This document shows, piece after piece, positions 1-6,991 of a stretch of DNA of 13,237 nt. The translations under genes were made by a program, and so were the position numbers. The DNA lies in contig JAHRWI010000156.1 in assembly GCA_019090225.1 (NCBI GenBank), forward strand, positions 1 through 13,237. Direction: 5' to 3'. Each line of letters begins with the position of its first letter. Positions within the stretch are counted from its first letter, which is position 1. The DNA is from Porticoccaceae bacterium. GTDB taxonomy: Bacteria > Pseudomonadota > Gammaproteobacteria > Pseudomonadales > Porticoccaceae. The notes below the pieces were generated by a model. That model was not told where the DNA came from, ran no database searches, and was given only the letters and a program-made list of their open reading frames with translations.

Positions 1-626
1 ATGTCATCAAGACCCTCTCGAAAATGGGCCACCATGCCGGGGTCTGACAGGCTAAGCGCCGTTCTGGTGCCATTTTGTTCGGCATGTTGTCGGGCTTTGA
101 TGGCCGCTGCTCGGCCCGTGGGCGAGGTCACGAGATAGCCCTCCAGATACAGAAAGTCCGACGCGGTCACCGCACTTAAGTCGAGATTAGCAACACCAAG
201 CGTTTCGCTAATGCCCAGATAAGTATTCATGGTGCGCTCAGCATCGGGGGTGACTAACACCAGGCATTTTCCCGTTGTGCCGGTGGGCAGATTATTGCCA
301 TCGGGATGATCGACTCCGGCAGCGGCAAGATCGGCCAGATAAAAACGACCGTTCTCGTCGTCAGCCACCTTGCAGGAATAATAACTTTTACCGCCAAAGC
401 AGCTCAGCGCGATAATACTATTGGCCGCCGAGCCGCCACTGGTTCGGCGGGCGACGGTGAGATGGTCTTCAAGGTGTTCAATCAGGGTTTGCTGTCGCTC
501 TTCATCGACCAGCGTCATCAGGCCTTTTTCGATACCAAAGCCGACCAACTCATGGTCTTCCACTTCGATTTCGGTATCCACCAGGGCTGCACCAATGCCA
601 TAAACGTGGTATTTTTTTCCAGCCAT
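1..626 (-). CDS. PfkB-family carbohydrate/nucleoside kinase (adenosine kinase-like), C-terminus outside window
   Basis: This is the first 208 codons of a ribokinase/PfkB-fold kinase read on the minus strand; the frame stays open to the window edge. The protein begins MAGKKYHVYGIGAALVD, the usual first beta strand with the substrate-binding G-x-G-x-A-x-x-D pattern. The PfkB N-terminal signature follows at about residues 64-93 (GGSAANSIIALSCFGGK, then KVADDENG), and TGTTGKCLVLVTPDAERTM lies at about 115-133, where the lid strands sit in this family. Such enzymes phosphorylate a sugar or nucleoside hydroxyl with ATP in the cytoplasm. COG0524 relatives of this type are often annotated as adenosine kinase, but the substrate cannot be fixed from this half. 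The catalytic GAGD motif and ATP site would lie in the missing part. The start is ATG at 626-624, preceded by an AGGATGG ribosome-binding-like sequence. It is transcribed divergently from mrcB. Confidence 0.88.
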   Translation of the reverse strand, partial: MAGKKYHVYGIGAALVDTEIEVEDHELVGFGIEKGLMTLVDEERQQTLIEHLEDHLTVARRTSGGSAANSIIALSCFGGKSYYSCKVADDENGRFYLADLAAAGVDHPDGNNLPTGTTGKCLVLVTPDAERTMNTYLGISETLGVANLDLSAVTASDFLYLEGYLVTSPTGRAAAIKARQHAEQNGTRTALSLSDPGMVAHFREGLDD

Positions 627-659
627 TTGCGTGTGCCCATCCTGTTTTTGAGGGCCGCT

Positions 660-687
660 ATTATCGCCCGCATCTAGTCAGAGTAAA
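660..687 (-). promoter_or_regulatory. Candidate sigma70 promoter for the PfkB-family kinase
   Basis: On the minus strand a TTTACT (-35, 687-682) and a GATAAT (-10, 665-660) are separated by 16 bases. That is four and five matches to the consensus hexamers. Transcription would begin near 653 and give a leader of about 27 bases before the kinase ATG. The rest of this 173-base divergent gap (627-799) should also hold the mrcB promoter, but I could not single out a convincing one on the plus strand. The call rests on the pattern alone. Confidence 0.35.
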
Positions 688-799
688 TAGCCCTGCGCCT
701 TGTTATGATTTAGTTTCGAAATCAGCTATCAACTTATATCCTCCTAACACTAGAACCAGCCACCTTCTGTGATGGCATACCGATTAAGCGGAGTTGAGC

Positions 800-3124
800 T
801 TGGCGAAGAAAAAACAAGGTAAGCGCAAAAAGAAGTCAGCCCGTAAAAAACCGAGTTTGATAAAACGCCTGATTAAGGTCACGGTGCTGGTTGGCCTGCT
901 ACTCAGCGTTATTTTTGTAGCAGCGCTAGATATCATCGTCCGTAACAAATTTTCGGGGGCCAAGTGGTCGCTGCCATCCCATGTTTACAGTCGCGCCCTG
1001 GAATTGTATGAAGGCTTACCCCTGACCGAGACGGAACTGCTTTGGGAGCTAAAAAAGTTGGGTTATGGGCAGGTGGGCGGGGCTCCGGGTCCGGGACAAT
1101 ACCGCCTGGCTGGCAGCCGGGTTGATATCAGTGCGCGGGCTTTTGAGTTTTGGGATGGACCGCAAGCCGCCCAGAACATTCGACTTAAATTCGATAGCAG
1201 CGGTGTTAGCAAGGTCGCCAACAAACAAGGTAACTCACTATCGGTGGTGCGGCTCGAACCTCTGCTGATCGGCGGTATTTATCCGGATCATCTGGAGGAT
1301 CGGGAGCCGGTGGGCCTGGAAAGTTTGCCACCCTTCCTGATAGAAAGCCTGATCGCGGTGGAAGACCGAAACTTTTATCAGCATCGGGGCGTTTCACCAC
1401 GAGGTATTGCTCGAGCCATGTTCGGGAATTTGCGCGCAGGCAAGATGAGTCAGGGCGGCAGCACGATTACCCAGCAGTTGGTCAAGAATTTTTACCTGAG
1501 TGCAGAGCGAACCCTCTTGCGCAAGGGCATGGAAGCCATCATGGCGGTATTGCTCGAAGTTCATTACAGCAAGGGAGAGATTCTCGAAGCCTACATTAAT
1601 GAAATATATTTGGGTCAATCCGGCAAACGGGCCATCCACGGTTTCGGCATGGCCAGCCGCCATTATTTTCGCCAGCCCCTCGAAGAGCTGGATCTCCATC
1701 AAATCGCCCTGCTAACCGGACTCGCCAAGGGCGCATCTTATTACGACCCTCGGCGCCACCCAGAACGGGCCCTGGCGCGAAGAAACCTGGTTATTGATCA
1801 GCTTGAAACCCAGCAACTACTCGATAATGCAAGTGCGAAACAGGCGAAAACCAAAGCCCTCGATATTTCTACCCGTCCAGGCACCAATACCAATTTATTC
1901 CCAGCCTATCTTGATTTGATTCGACGTCAGTTGCGCAAGGATTATCAGGACGATGACCTTCGCTCTGAAGGCTTGCGAATATTCACTCGCTTTGACCCCC
2001 AGGTGCAAAACACCTTGCAGAGCACTTTGGCGAGTGAACTAAGCAAACTGGAGCAAAATAAGGGCATAAAAAAGGCTAGTTTGCAGGCAGCGGCGGTGGT
2101 TGTTCGAGTCGGTACCGGTGAGGTCGTCGCCATCGCCGGTTCGCGGCAGGCCGGCTTTGCCGGTTTTAACCGAGCGCTAGATACTCGCCGCCCGGTGGGT
2201 TCGACCATTAAGCCCGCCGTATATTTAACAGCTTTGCAGCAAGCCCAAACCTATACGCTCGCTACCCTGCTTGATGACAGCGCATTTAGTAAAACGCTGG
2301 ATGATGGAGAGGTGTGGAGGCCCAGAAACTTTGACCATCAGGATCATGGCGAAGTGCCGCTCTATGAAGCCTTGGGTCGATCATACAATCAGTCGACCGC
2401 ACGTTTAGGGATAAACCTGGGTATCAATCACGTGGCCGACACCATCCGCGCACTGGGCTACGAGCGACCCATAGCCGAGGTTCCTGCGCTAACGCTGGGG
2501 GCAATCTCCATGTCACCTTTTGACGTGGCAGGTCTTTACCACACCATCGCCAGCGACGGTTACTACAGCCCCCTGAGCAGTATCGACTCGGTTTACACCA
2601 CAGAGAATGAGCCTCTAAAAAGATATCCCCGGCAAAGCTCCGCGCGGTTTCAGCCACATGTAATGCACTTGCTGCAATATGCCATGCAGGTAGTTATGCG
2701 GGAGGGCACTGGCAAAGGTGCTTACCGTGTTCTCCCCGGCAGCACCGTGCTGGCAGGCAAAACTGGCACCTCCAATGACCAACGGGACAGCTGGTTTGCG
2801 GGCTTTGGCGGCAATTACCTGACGGTGGTATGGGTGGGCCGCGATGACAACGGTGTAATGCCCATTACCGGATCTTCCGGGGCGCTCAAGGTTTGGTCAA
2901 AAATTATGGCCAATATCGGTGTTTCTTCCTTCGCGTTCACCCAGCCTGAAAATATCGTTTATGAATGGATAGACCCGGTCACCGGATTACTCACCGACGA
3001 GCACTGTGAACAATCCCGATATTTACCCTTTATAAAAGGCAGTGCGCCGAGCTCTTATGCTCCATGTGGGCGGCGTAAGAGTGGTAAAGTTGTCGATTGG
3101 CTGAAGGATGTGTTCCGCTGGTAA
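800..3124 (+). CDS. mrcB: Penicillin-binding protein 1B, bifunctional glycosyltransferase/transpeptidase
   Basis: This class A PBP polymerises lipid II into glycan strands and cross-links the peptides in the periplasm, anchored in the inner membrane. It has 774 residues from the TTG at 800. A Lys/Arg-rich cytoplasmic tail (1-25) precedes one membrane helix (about 27-47), then a UB2H-type region (about 60-145). The GT51 domain follows, with EDRNFYQHRG (catalytic Glu188), GGSTITQQ (219-226), RKGMEA (241-246) and ILEAYINE (261-268). The transpeptidase has all three motifs: STIK (Ser468 nucleophile), SYN (528-530) and KTGT (654-657). Two C-terminal cysteines (736, 756) could form a disulfide. An alternative TTG at 794 is in frame, but GGAG at 790-793 sits 6 bases before 800 and directly abuts 794, so 800 is preferred. 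All catalytic motifs are present and the length is normal for the family. A TPR lipoprotein gene follows 59 bases downstream. Confidence 0.96.
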   Translation: MAKKKQGKRKKKSARKKPSLIKRLIKVTVLVGLLLSVIFVAALDIIVRNKFSGAKWSLPSHVYSRALELYEGLPLTETELLWELKKLGYGQVGGAPGPGQYRLAGSRVDISARAFEFWDGPQAAQNIRLKFDSSGVSKVANKQGNSLSVVRLEPLLIGGIYPDHLEDREPVGLESLPPFLIESLIAVEDRNFYQHRGVSPRGIARAMFGNLRAGKMSQGGSTITQQLVKNFYLSAERTLLRKGMEAIMAVLLEVHYSKGEILEAYINEIYLGQSGKRAIHGFGMASRHYFRQPLEELDLHQIALLTGLAKGASYYDPRRHPERALARRNLVIDQLETQQLLDNASAKQAKTKALDISTRPGTNTNLFPAYLDLIRRQLRKDYQDDDLRSEGLRIFTRFDPQVQNTLQSTLASELSKLEQNKGIKKASLQAAAVVVRVGTGEVVAIAGSRQAGFAGFNRALDTRRPVGSTIKPAVYLTALQQAQTYTLATLLDDSAFSKTLDDGEVWRPRNFDHQDHGEVPLYEALGRSYNQSTARLGINLGINHVADTIRALGYERPIAEVPALTLGAISMSPFDVAGLYHTIASDGYYSPLSSIDSVYTTENEPLKRYPRQSSARFQPHVMHLLQYAMQVVMREGTGKGAYRVLPGSTVLAGKTGTSNDQRDSWFAGFGGNYLTVVWVGRDDNGVMPITGSSGALKVWSKIMANIGVSSFAFTQPENIVYEWIDPVTGLLTDEHCEQSRYLPFIKGSAPSSYAPCGRRKSGKVVDWLKDVFRW

Positions 3125-3183
3125 GCTCCGCGAGCCATATCTTAAATCCCTGCTAACTGCTAATTTTTATCTGCGGATATTCT

Positions 3184-3690
3184 ATGAGTTTTAAACGTCT
3201 GATTCGTACTGCCACATTAATAGGGTCGCTAATGTTGTTGGCGGCCTGCGCGCCGATACGACAAACTGGCTCGGTACCGGTTTATACTTCCTCGCCGTCT
3301 GTTACCTCTAACTCTGACACCTCTAATTCCGATACCACGGCGGGGCTAGAATTAGAAGATCCAACAAGACCCACCGAACCGGAATACGAAATCGCTCCCT
3401 CTACACCGGCAGAAAAACCCGCACAAAAAGCTGTGCAAAGTCTCCTTGACGAAGCCTGGATGCATTACCGCAACGATGATCCAGACAGAGCCATTGCCAT
3501 GGCCGAACGCGCCCAACGGCTTGATGCCCGCTCGGGAGAAGTCTATCTGGTGCTGGCCAGCAGTTATCTAATTCAGGGTAAACAGCAACTGGCCGAGCAA
3601 TTTGCTCGCCGTGGAATCAGTTACAGCGCCGTAGGTACGACGCTTCGCAATCGCCTGCAACAATTGCTGGGGCAAGCGACAGCTTTGTAA
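3184..3690 (+). CDS. lpoP: TPR outer-membrane lipoprotein, probable PBP1B activator (LpoP-like)
   Basis: This is a 168-residue lipoprotein precursor. Residues 1-21 form a signal peptide ending in the lipobox LAAC with Cys22 as the lipidated residue. Ala at +2 gives no inner-membrane retention signal, so sorting to the outer membrane is expected. Residues 23-80 are a Ser/Thr/Pro/Glu-rich flexible linker, long enough to reach across the periplasm. Residues 82-160 form helical TPR-like repeats (LLDEAWMHYRNDDPDRAIAM, then GEVYLVLASSYLIQGKQQLA). From memory, LpoP of Pseudomonas aeruginosa is a small TPR lipoprotein that activates PBP1B and is unrelated in sequence to E. coli LpoB. Position directly after mrcB on the same strand, 59 bases apart, fits that role. 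The symbol is inferred from architecture and neighbourhood, not from an alignment. The linker holds a 15-bp tandem repeat encoding TSNSD twice. Confidence 0.75.
   Translation: MSFKRLIRTATLIGSLMLLAACAPIRQTGSVPVYTSSPSVTSNSDTSNSDTTAGLELEDPTRPTEPEYEIAPSTPAEKPAQKAVQSLLDEAWMHYRNDDPDRAIAMAERAQRLDARSGEVYLVLASSYLIQGKQQLAEQFARRGISYSAVGTTLRNRLQQLLGQATAL
3304..3333 (+). repeat. 15-bp tandem duplication in the lpoP-like linker
   Basis: Two adjacent 15-base units (3304-3318 and 3319-3333) both encode Thr-Ser-Asn-Ser-Asp. They differ at three positions, all silent third bases. The repeat is in frame and lies in the flexible linker after the lipobox, so copy-number change would alter linker length without breaking the gene. 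Confidence 0.8.
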
Positions 3691-3719
3691 GCCTGATTTC
3701 CTAAGCGGGCCTTCAGTTA

Positions 3720-4844
3720 CTACGGCCTAAAAGCGCTGGTCATAACGATAAGTTTGAAACTCTGATCCCGCTCGACCACGTCCACATCAAGAAACATCCG
3801 ACCGGCTATTTTTTCCAGTGGCACAAACTGATTGACGACAAACAAAGCTTTTCCGCCAGGTTTTAAATGTTGAGCTGCAGAGCGGACAAATTTTTCAGTG
3901 AGCGCCGAATCTGTCTTAAAACCCTGGTGGAAAGGCGGATTGCAAACAATAGCGTCAAATTTTACAGTGATGCCCTGAGCACAATCATCGGCGATCACTT
4001 CGGCCGGGATTTTTAATCGCGTCATATTGGCCTGACAGGTATCGATGGCTGCCGCACAATTATCTGTTGCCACAATGCATGCTAAACCGAACCTGGCTGC
4101 ACAGGCGCTTAGATAGCCATAACCGCAACCTAGGTCAAGCAAGCTTTTAGGCGGTGCCTGAAAACCCTCAAAAAACCTGCCCAGAAAGCCCGCAAGCATC
4201 TGGCTGCCCTGGTCAATCTTTGCTGAGCCAAAGGCTCCAGCTTTAGTATAGAGCGTGGTTTCGTGGTCAAGTTTTATCGGGATTAGTTCACTGTAGTTTG
4301 AAGATAAACCCGGAGCCTCTGACGACTCGGTTCCTGATGTCAGTAATGGTTTTATAATCCGCGCGAGATACATCGTACTTTGTTTGCGGGTATTGGCTGA
4401 GCTATGAAAATGTTCCGCCGCGACGCCAGCGTAGCGTTTAATGCCTTCATTTTTAGCGCCGCACAAAATCAACTCGCCGCCATCTCTCAACAGATGCAGA
4501 GCCTGGTCAATAATATGCTCCACCACGGCTTTTTCTTTTGAAACCCGGTAGCAGATGCAAGCAAAATAGCCTGACGGATAAGCACTAAAATCAAAGTCAC
4601 TAAACTGCGCGGCTAAACCTGCAGTGGAGGCCGCCTGGGCAATATCAAAACGGTTACTGATGATCTCGATATCTTGATGAATACCTGAGAAATTCTCGCC
4701 ATGAAGATTTTCATCCGCTATTAGCAAACAAGGTGCCTTATTTTTAGGGTTAAGGTTTTTAGGGTCAAGATTTTTAGCACCTGCCTCTCTTTGCAAAGGG
4801 TCGCCCTGCAAAAATGGCAGCAATAAGGCAAAAGCCAAATTCAT
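3720..4844 (-). CDS. rsmC: 16S rRNA (guanine-N2)-methyltransferase, RsmC type
   Basis: This is a 374-residue protein with two related Rossmann-like halves, as in RsmC and RlmG. The N-terminal half (about 1-165) is a degenerate methyltransferase fold. The C-terminal half is catalytic, with the SAM-binding motif LDLGCGYGYLS (236-246), acidic Asp261 after the second strand (VATDN), and NPPFH (302-306), the signature of N2-guanine methyltransferases. RsmC methylates G1207 of 16S rRNA. I prefer RsmC to RlmG because of the segment after NPPFH and the closing strand (VVNQFVPLEK, FKLIVM), compared from memory with the E. coli proteins. Length is slightly above E. coli RsmC (343), partly from a repeated KNLDP/KNLNP insert near residue 24. 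It starts 9 bases after the hemB stop with no clear ribosome-binding site, suggesting translational coupling. It converges on the lpoP-like gene with 29 bases between. Confidence 0.82.
   Translation of the reverse strand: MNLAFALLLPFLQGDPLQREAGAKNLDPKNLNPKNKAPCLLIADENLHGENFSGIHQDIEIISNRFDIAQAASTAGLAAQFSDFDFSAYPSGYFACICYRVSKEKAVVEHIIDQALHLLRDGGELILCGAKNEGIKRYAGVAAEHFHSSANTRKQSTMYLARIIKPLLTSGTESSEAPGLSSNYSELIPIKLDHETTLYTKAGAFGSAKIDQGSQMLAGFLGRFFEGFQAPPKSLLDLGCGYGYLSACAARFGLACIVATDNCAAAIDTCQANMTRLKIPAEVIADDCAQGITVKFDAIVCNPPFHQGFKTDSALTEKFVRSAAQHLKPGGKALFVVNQFVPLEKIAGRMFLDVDVVERDQSFKLIVMTSAFRP
4741..4777 (-). repeat. 15-bp tandem repeat in the rsmC N-terminal region
   Basis: Two 15-base units, 4741-4755 and 4756-4770, match at 13 of 15 positions, and a third partial copy of 7 bases continues to 4777. 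Read on the minus strand they encode KNLDP, KNLNP and KNK at residues 24-36. The insert sits in a probable surface loop of the non-catalytic half. The unit length preserves the reading frame. Confidence 0.85.
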
Positions 4845-4853
4845 AAGTGGCGT

Positions 4854-5891
4854 TTAACTTCGTAACAAGCGAGCAGCATCCAGCGCAAAATAGGTAAGGA
4901 TGGCATCGGCCCCGGCCCTTTTGAAAGCCAGCAAGGATTCCAGTATCACTGCGTCACGATCCAGCCAGCCATTAATAAAGGCCGCCTGATGCATGGCGTA
5001 TTCACCACTGACCTGATAAACAAACGTCGGTGCCTTCAGCTCATCCTTAACCCGCCGGAGAATATCCAGATAAGGCATGCCCGGCTTGACCATAATCATG
5101 TCTGCGCCCTCTGCCAGGTCCAGCGCGCATTCATGCAGCGCTTCGTCACTGTTGGCTGGATCCATCTGATAACTGAATTTATCGCCGCCTTTCAAATTGC
5201 CCGCAGAACCCACCGCATCCCGAAATGGGCCGTAATAACTCGAAGCGTACTTGGCCGAATAAGCCAGGATACGCGTGTTGGGGTAATGCTCTGTTTCCAG
5301 AGCCGCACGAATGGCACCAATGCGGCCATCCATCATGTCCGAGGGTGCAACGATATCGGCACCCGCCTCAGCGTGGGACAGTGCCTGTCGAGTCAGCGTT
5401 TCAACCGTGACATCATTGAGCACATAGCCTGCGTCGTCCCCGGGCTTATTACTACCGCCTTGGCCCAAAATGCCATCCTGCCCATGAGTGGTAAATGGGT
5501 CGAGGGCAACATCGGTGATCACCCCCAACTCAGGGAAAGCATCCTTGAGTGCTTTCACCGCGCGCTGTGCCAGGCCATCCGGATTCCAGGCCTCCGCCGC
5601 GTCGAGGCTCTTTTTCTCGGCGGGCGTTACCGGGAACAGGGCCATTGCCGGTATGCCCAGCTCAATGCATTCGCGAGCCTGAGTCAGCAAGAGATCGATG
5701 GAAAGCCGCTCGACACCAGGCATAGAAACAATAGCTTCCCGTTGATTGTCGCCATCCAATACAAACACCGGCAGAATCAGATCATCACAGGACAAGCGAT
5801 GTTCGCGGGTGAGTCGCCTGGAAAAATCATCACGACGATTGCGCCGCATGCGGGTGGCGGGGTATTCGCCTCGGGGTGATTGCCAGTTCAT
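4854..5891 (-). CDS. hemB: Delta-aminolevulinic acid dehydratase (porphobilinogen synthase)
   Basis: HemB condenses two 5-aminolevulinate molecules into porphobilinogen, the first common step of tetrapyrrole synthesis, in the cytoplasm. The 345-residue protein has both Schiff-base lysines: Lys214 in YSAKYASSYYGPFRDA and Lys269 in MVKPGMPYLD. The metal region reads DVALDPFTTHGQDG (127-140), with Asp where zinc enzymes carry Cys, so this is the Mg-dependent Pseudomonas-like type. The N-terminal arm (RMRRNRRDDFSRRL) is the one used for oligomer assembly. Compared from memory with the P. aeruginosa enzyme there is a small Gly-rich insertion (about residues 143-152, GQGGSNKPGD) just after the metal region, near the active-site lid. 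The ATG at 5891-5889 has GGAG about 12 bases upstream. rsmC follows at 9 bases and probably shares the transcript; the crotonase gene lies 102 bases upstream on the same strand. Confidence 0.96.
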   Translation of the reverse strand: MNWQSPRGEYPATRMRRNRRDDFSRRLTREHRLSCDDLILPVFVLDGDNQREAIVSMPGVERLSIDLLLTQARECIELGIPAMALFPVTPAEKKSLDAAEAWNPDGLAQRAVKALKDAFPELGVITDVALDPFTTHGQDGILGQGGSNKPGDDAGYVLNDVTVETLTRQALSHAEAGADIVAPSDMMDGRIGAIRAALETEHYPNTRILAYSAKYASSYYGPFRDAVGSAGNLKGGDKFSYQMDPANSDEALHECALDLAEGADMIMVKPGMPYLDILRRVKDELKAPTFVYQVSGEYAMHQAAFINGWLDRDAVILESLLAFKRAGADAILTYFALDAARLLRS

Positions 5892-5993
5892 TTAGATGTT
5901 GAACTCCGTGGTGTGGATAAGATGTTGCTTAATTTACAATGCTAAGGCGCGATTTCCTGTCGCTATTGGCCACAACAAACCAGAAAAGTGCAA

Positions 5994-6794
5994 TTAATCA
6001 TCGTTATAAACAGCGGGACGTTTTTCTAAAAAGGCCTGACCACCTTCCTCAAGATAGGGGGCGATACACAAAACCTGACCGCGATCTTCCATCGCTGCCA
6101 CAGCCTCGAGGCTGCCCGCATCCTGAGAAATATTCAGGCCTTCTTTTGTCATGCGTAAACCCAGAGGCGACATGGCCAGCATTTCGCTGGCCATAGTCTG
6201 GCCCATGGCCTCCAGTTCATCGAGAGGCACGACTTCCGAAACCAGTCCGATTCGCAGGGCTTTGTCAGCGAACACAAAGCGACCGCCCATCATCATTTCT
6301 GCAGCGTTGGAGGTGCCCACGGAACGCGGTAAAAAATAACTAATACCAATATCACAGCCGGTCAGACCGATTTTGCTCATGGCGACATTCATTTTTGCGT
6401 TTTCGGCGGCGTAGCGGACATCACAGGCCAGGGCAAAAGCAAAACCGCCGCCCGTCGCGGCACCTTGCATCAGAGCAATAATTGGCTGAGGACAACGGCG
6501 CATGCGCATGATGATTTCAGATATGCGTCGTTGACCGCGCATATCTGCCGGGTTGCTGGCGCCAAAGTGACCCGCATCATTCAGGTCGAGGCCAGAGCAA
6601 AAATGTTTGCCCGCGCCGCGCAGCACCACTATCCGGACTTCATGCTTGAACAGCAGCTTGCCGAAATAGTCGAGCATATCTTCGGTTAGCTGCTGGTTGA
6701 TGGCGTTGTATTGATCTGGCCGGTTCATGGTGACCCAGTCAACGCCGTCGCGGTGATCGATGTCGAGGGTTTCGTATTGATAATCGCTTGCCAT
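5994..6794 (-). CDS. Enoyl-CoA hydratase/isomerase (crotonase) family protein with atypical active site
   Basis: This is a 266-residue crotonase-fold protein. The oxyanion-hole segments are intact: CSGLDL (66-71) and GAATGGGFAF (111-120). The C-terminal helices are also normal (GLVSEVVP, then SPLGLRMTKEGL). The two glutamates that drive hydration in classical enoyl-CoA hydratase are not seen. The position after GGG that is normally C-E is F-A (118-119), and the usual QPE segment reads NVAMS (136-140). An Asp (148, in GLTGCDIGISY) falls near the third catalytic acid of dienoyl-CoA isomerases. It may therefore be an isomerase or another acyl-CoA-modifying member; substrate and reaction cannot be assigned. 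The ATG at 6794-6792 has GGAG six bases upstream. It is divergent from the lpxR-like gene, with hemB downstream after 102 bases. Neither neighbour suggests a beta-oxidation operon. Confidence 0.88.
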   Translation of the reverse strand: MASDYQYETLDIDHRDGVDWVTMNRPDQYNAINQQLTEDMLDYFGKLLFKHEVRIVVLRGAGKHFCSGLDLNDAGHFGASNPADMRGQRRISEIIMRMRRCPQPIIALMQGAATGGGFAFALACDVRYAAENAKMNVAMSKIGLTGCDIGISYFLPRSVGTSNAAEMMMGGRFVFADKALRIGLVSEVVPLDELEAMGQTMASEMLAMSPLGLRMTKEGLNISQDAGSLEAVAAMEDRGQVLCIAPYLEEGGQAFLEKRPAVYNDD

Positions 6795-6913
6795 AGGGTG
6801 CTCCGGTGCAGTGTGGTGGTTTCGGGTGGCTGAGGCTTACTCGCCCAGGTCATCTCATAAATTGCTGGCGGAAATACTACATCAGCCAGCTTTCCTTGTC
6901 CCATCTGTCAGAG

Positions 6914-6919
6914 GATAAT
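6914..6919 (+). promoter_or_regulatory. Possible -10 element upstream of the lpxR-like gene
   Basis: GATAAT matches the sigma70 -10 consensus at five of six positions. Only a weak -35 (TTTCCT, 17-base spacing) accompanies it. If used, transcription starts near 6926, which would exclude the long upstream start at 6806 and allow starts at 6947 or 6992. The roughly 200-base divergent gap (6795-6991) holds no other feature that I can support. Confidence 0.25.
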
Positions 6920-6991
6920 CTCGCTCCCGAGGATTGGATACCAACTATGTTTACCTTAACAGCCCAGCAGTGCTGCTCGGTGCCTGCTGTA

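Noticed and set aside
306..677. A 123-residue plus-strand open frame at the left edge
   Set aside because: It overlaps the minus-strand PfkB-family kinase, whose family motifs are clear, so it is a shadow.
688..793. mrcB promoter with TATGAT or TTATAT as -10
   Set aside because: Both hexamers occur, but neither has an acceptable -35 at normal spacing, so I could not choose one.
3691..3719. Possible bidirectional terminator between the converging lpoP-like and rsmC genes
   Set aside because: Only a GGCC/GGCC pairing of four bases could be found and there is no adjacent T run; too weak to call.
4989..5879. A 296-residue open frame on the plus strand opposite hemB
   Set aside because: It lies wholly antisense to a clear hemB, has no domain I recognise, and its composition looks like a shadow of the coding strand.
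5892..5993. Promoter for hemB in the gap after the crotonase gene
   Set aside because: Several AT-rich hexamers exist, but none pairs with a reasonable -35 at 16-18 bases; no call made.
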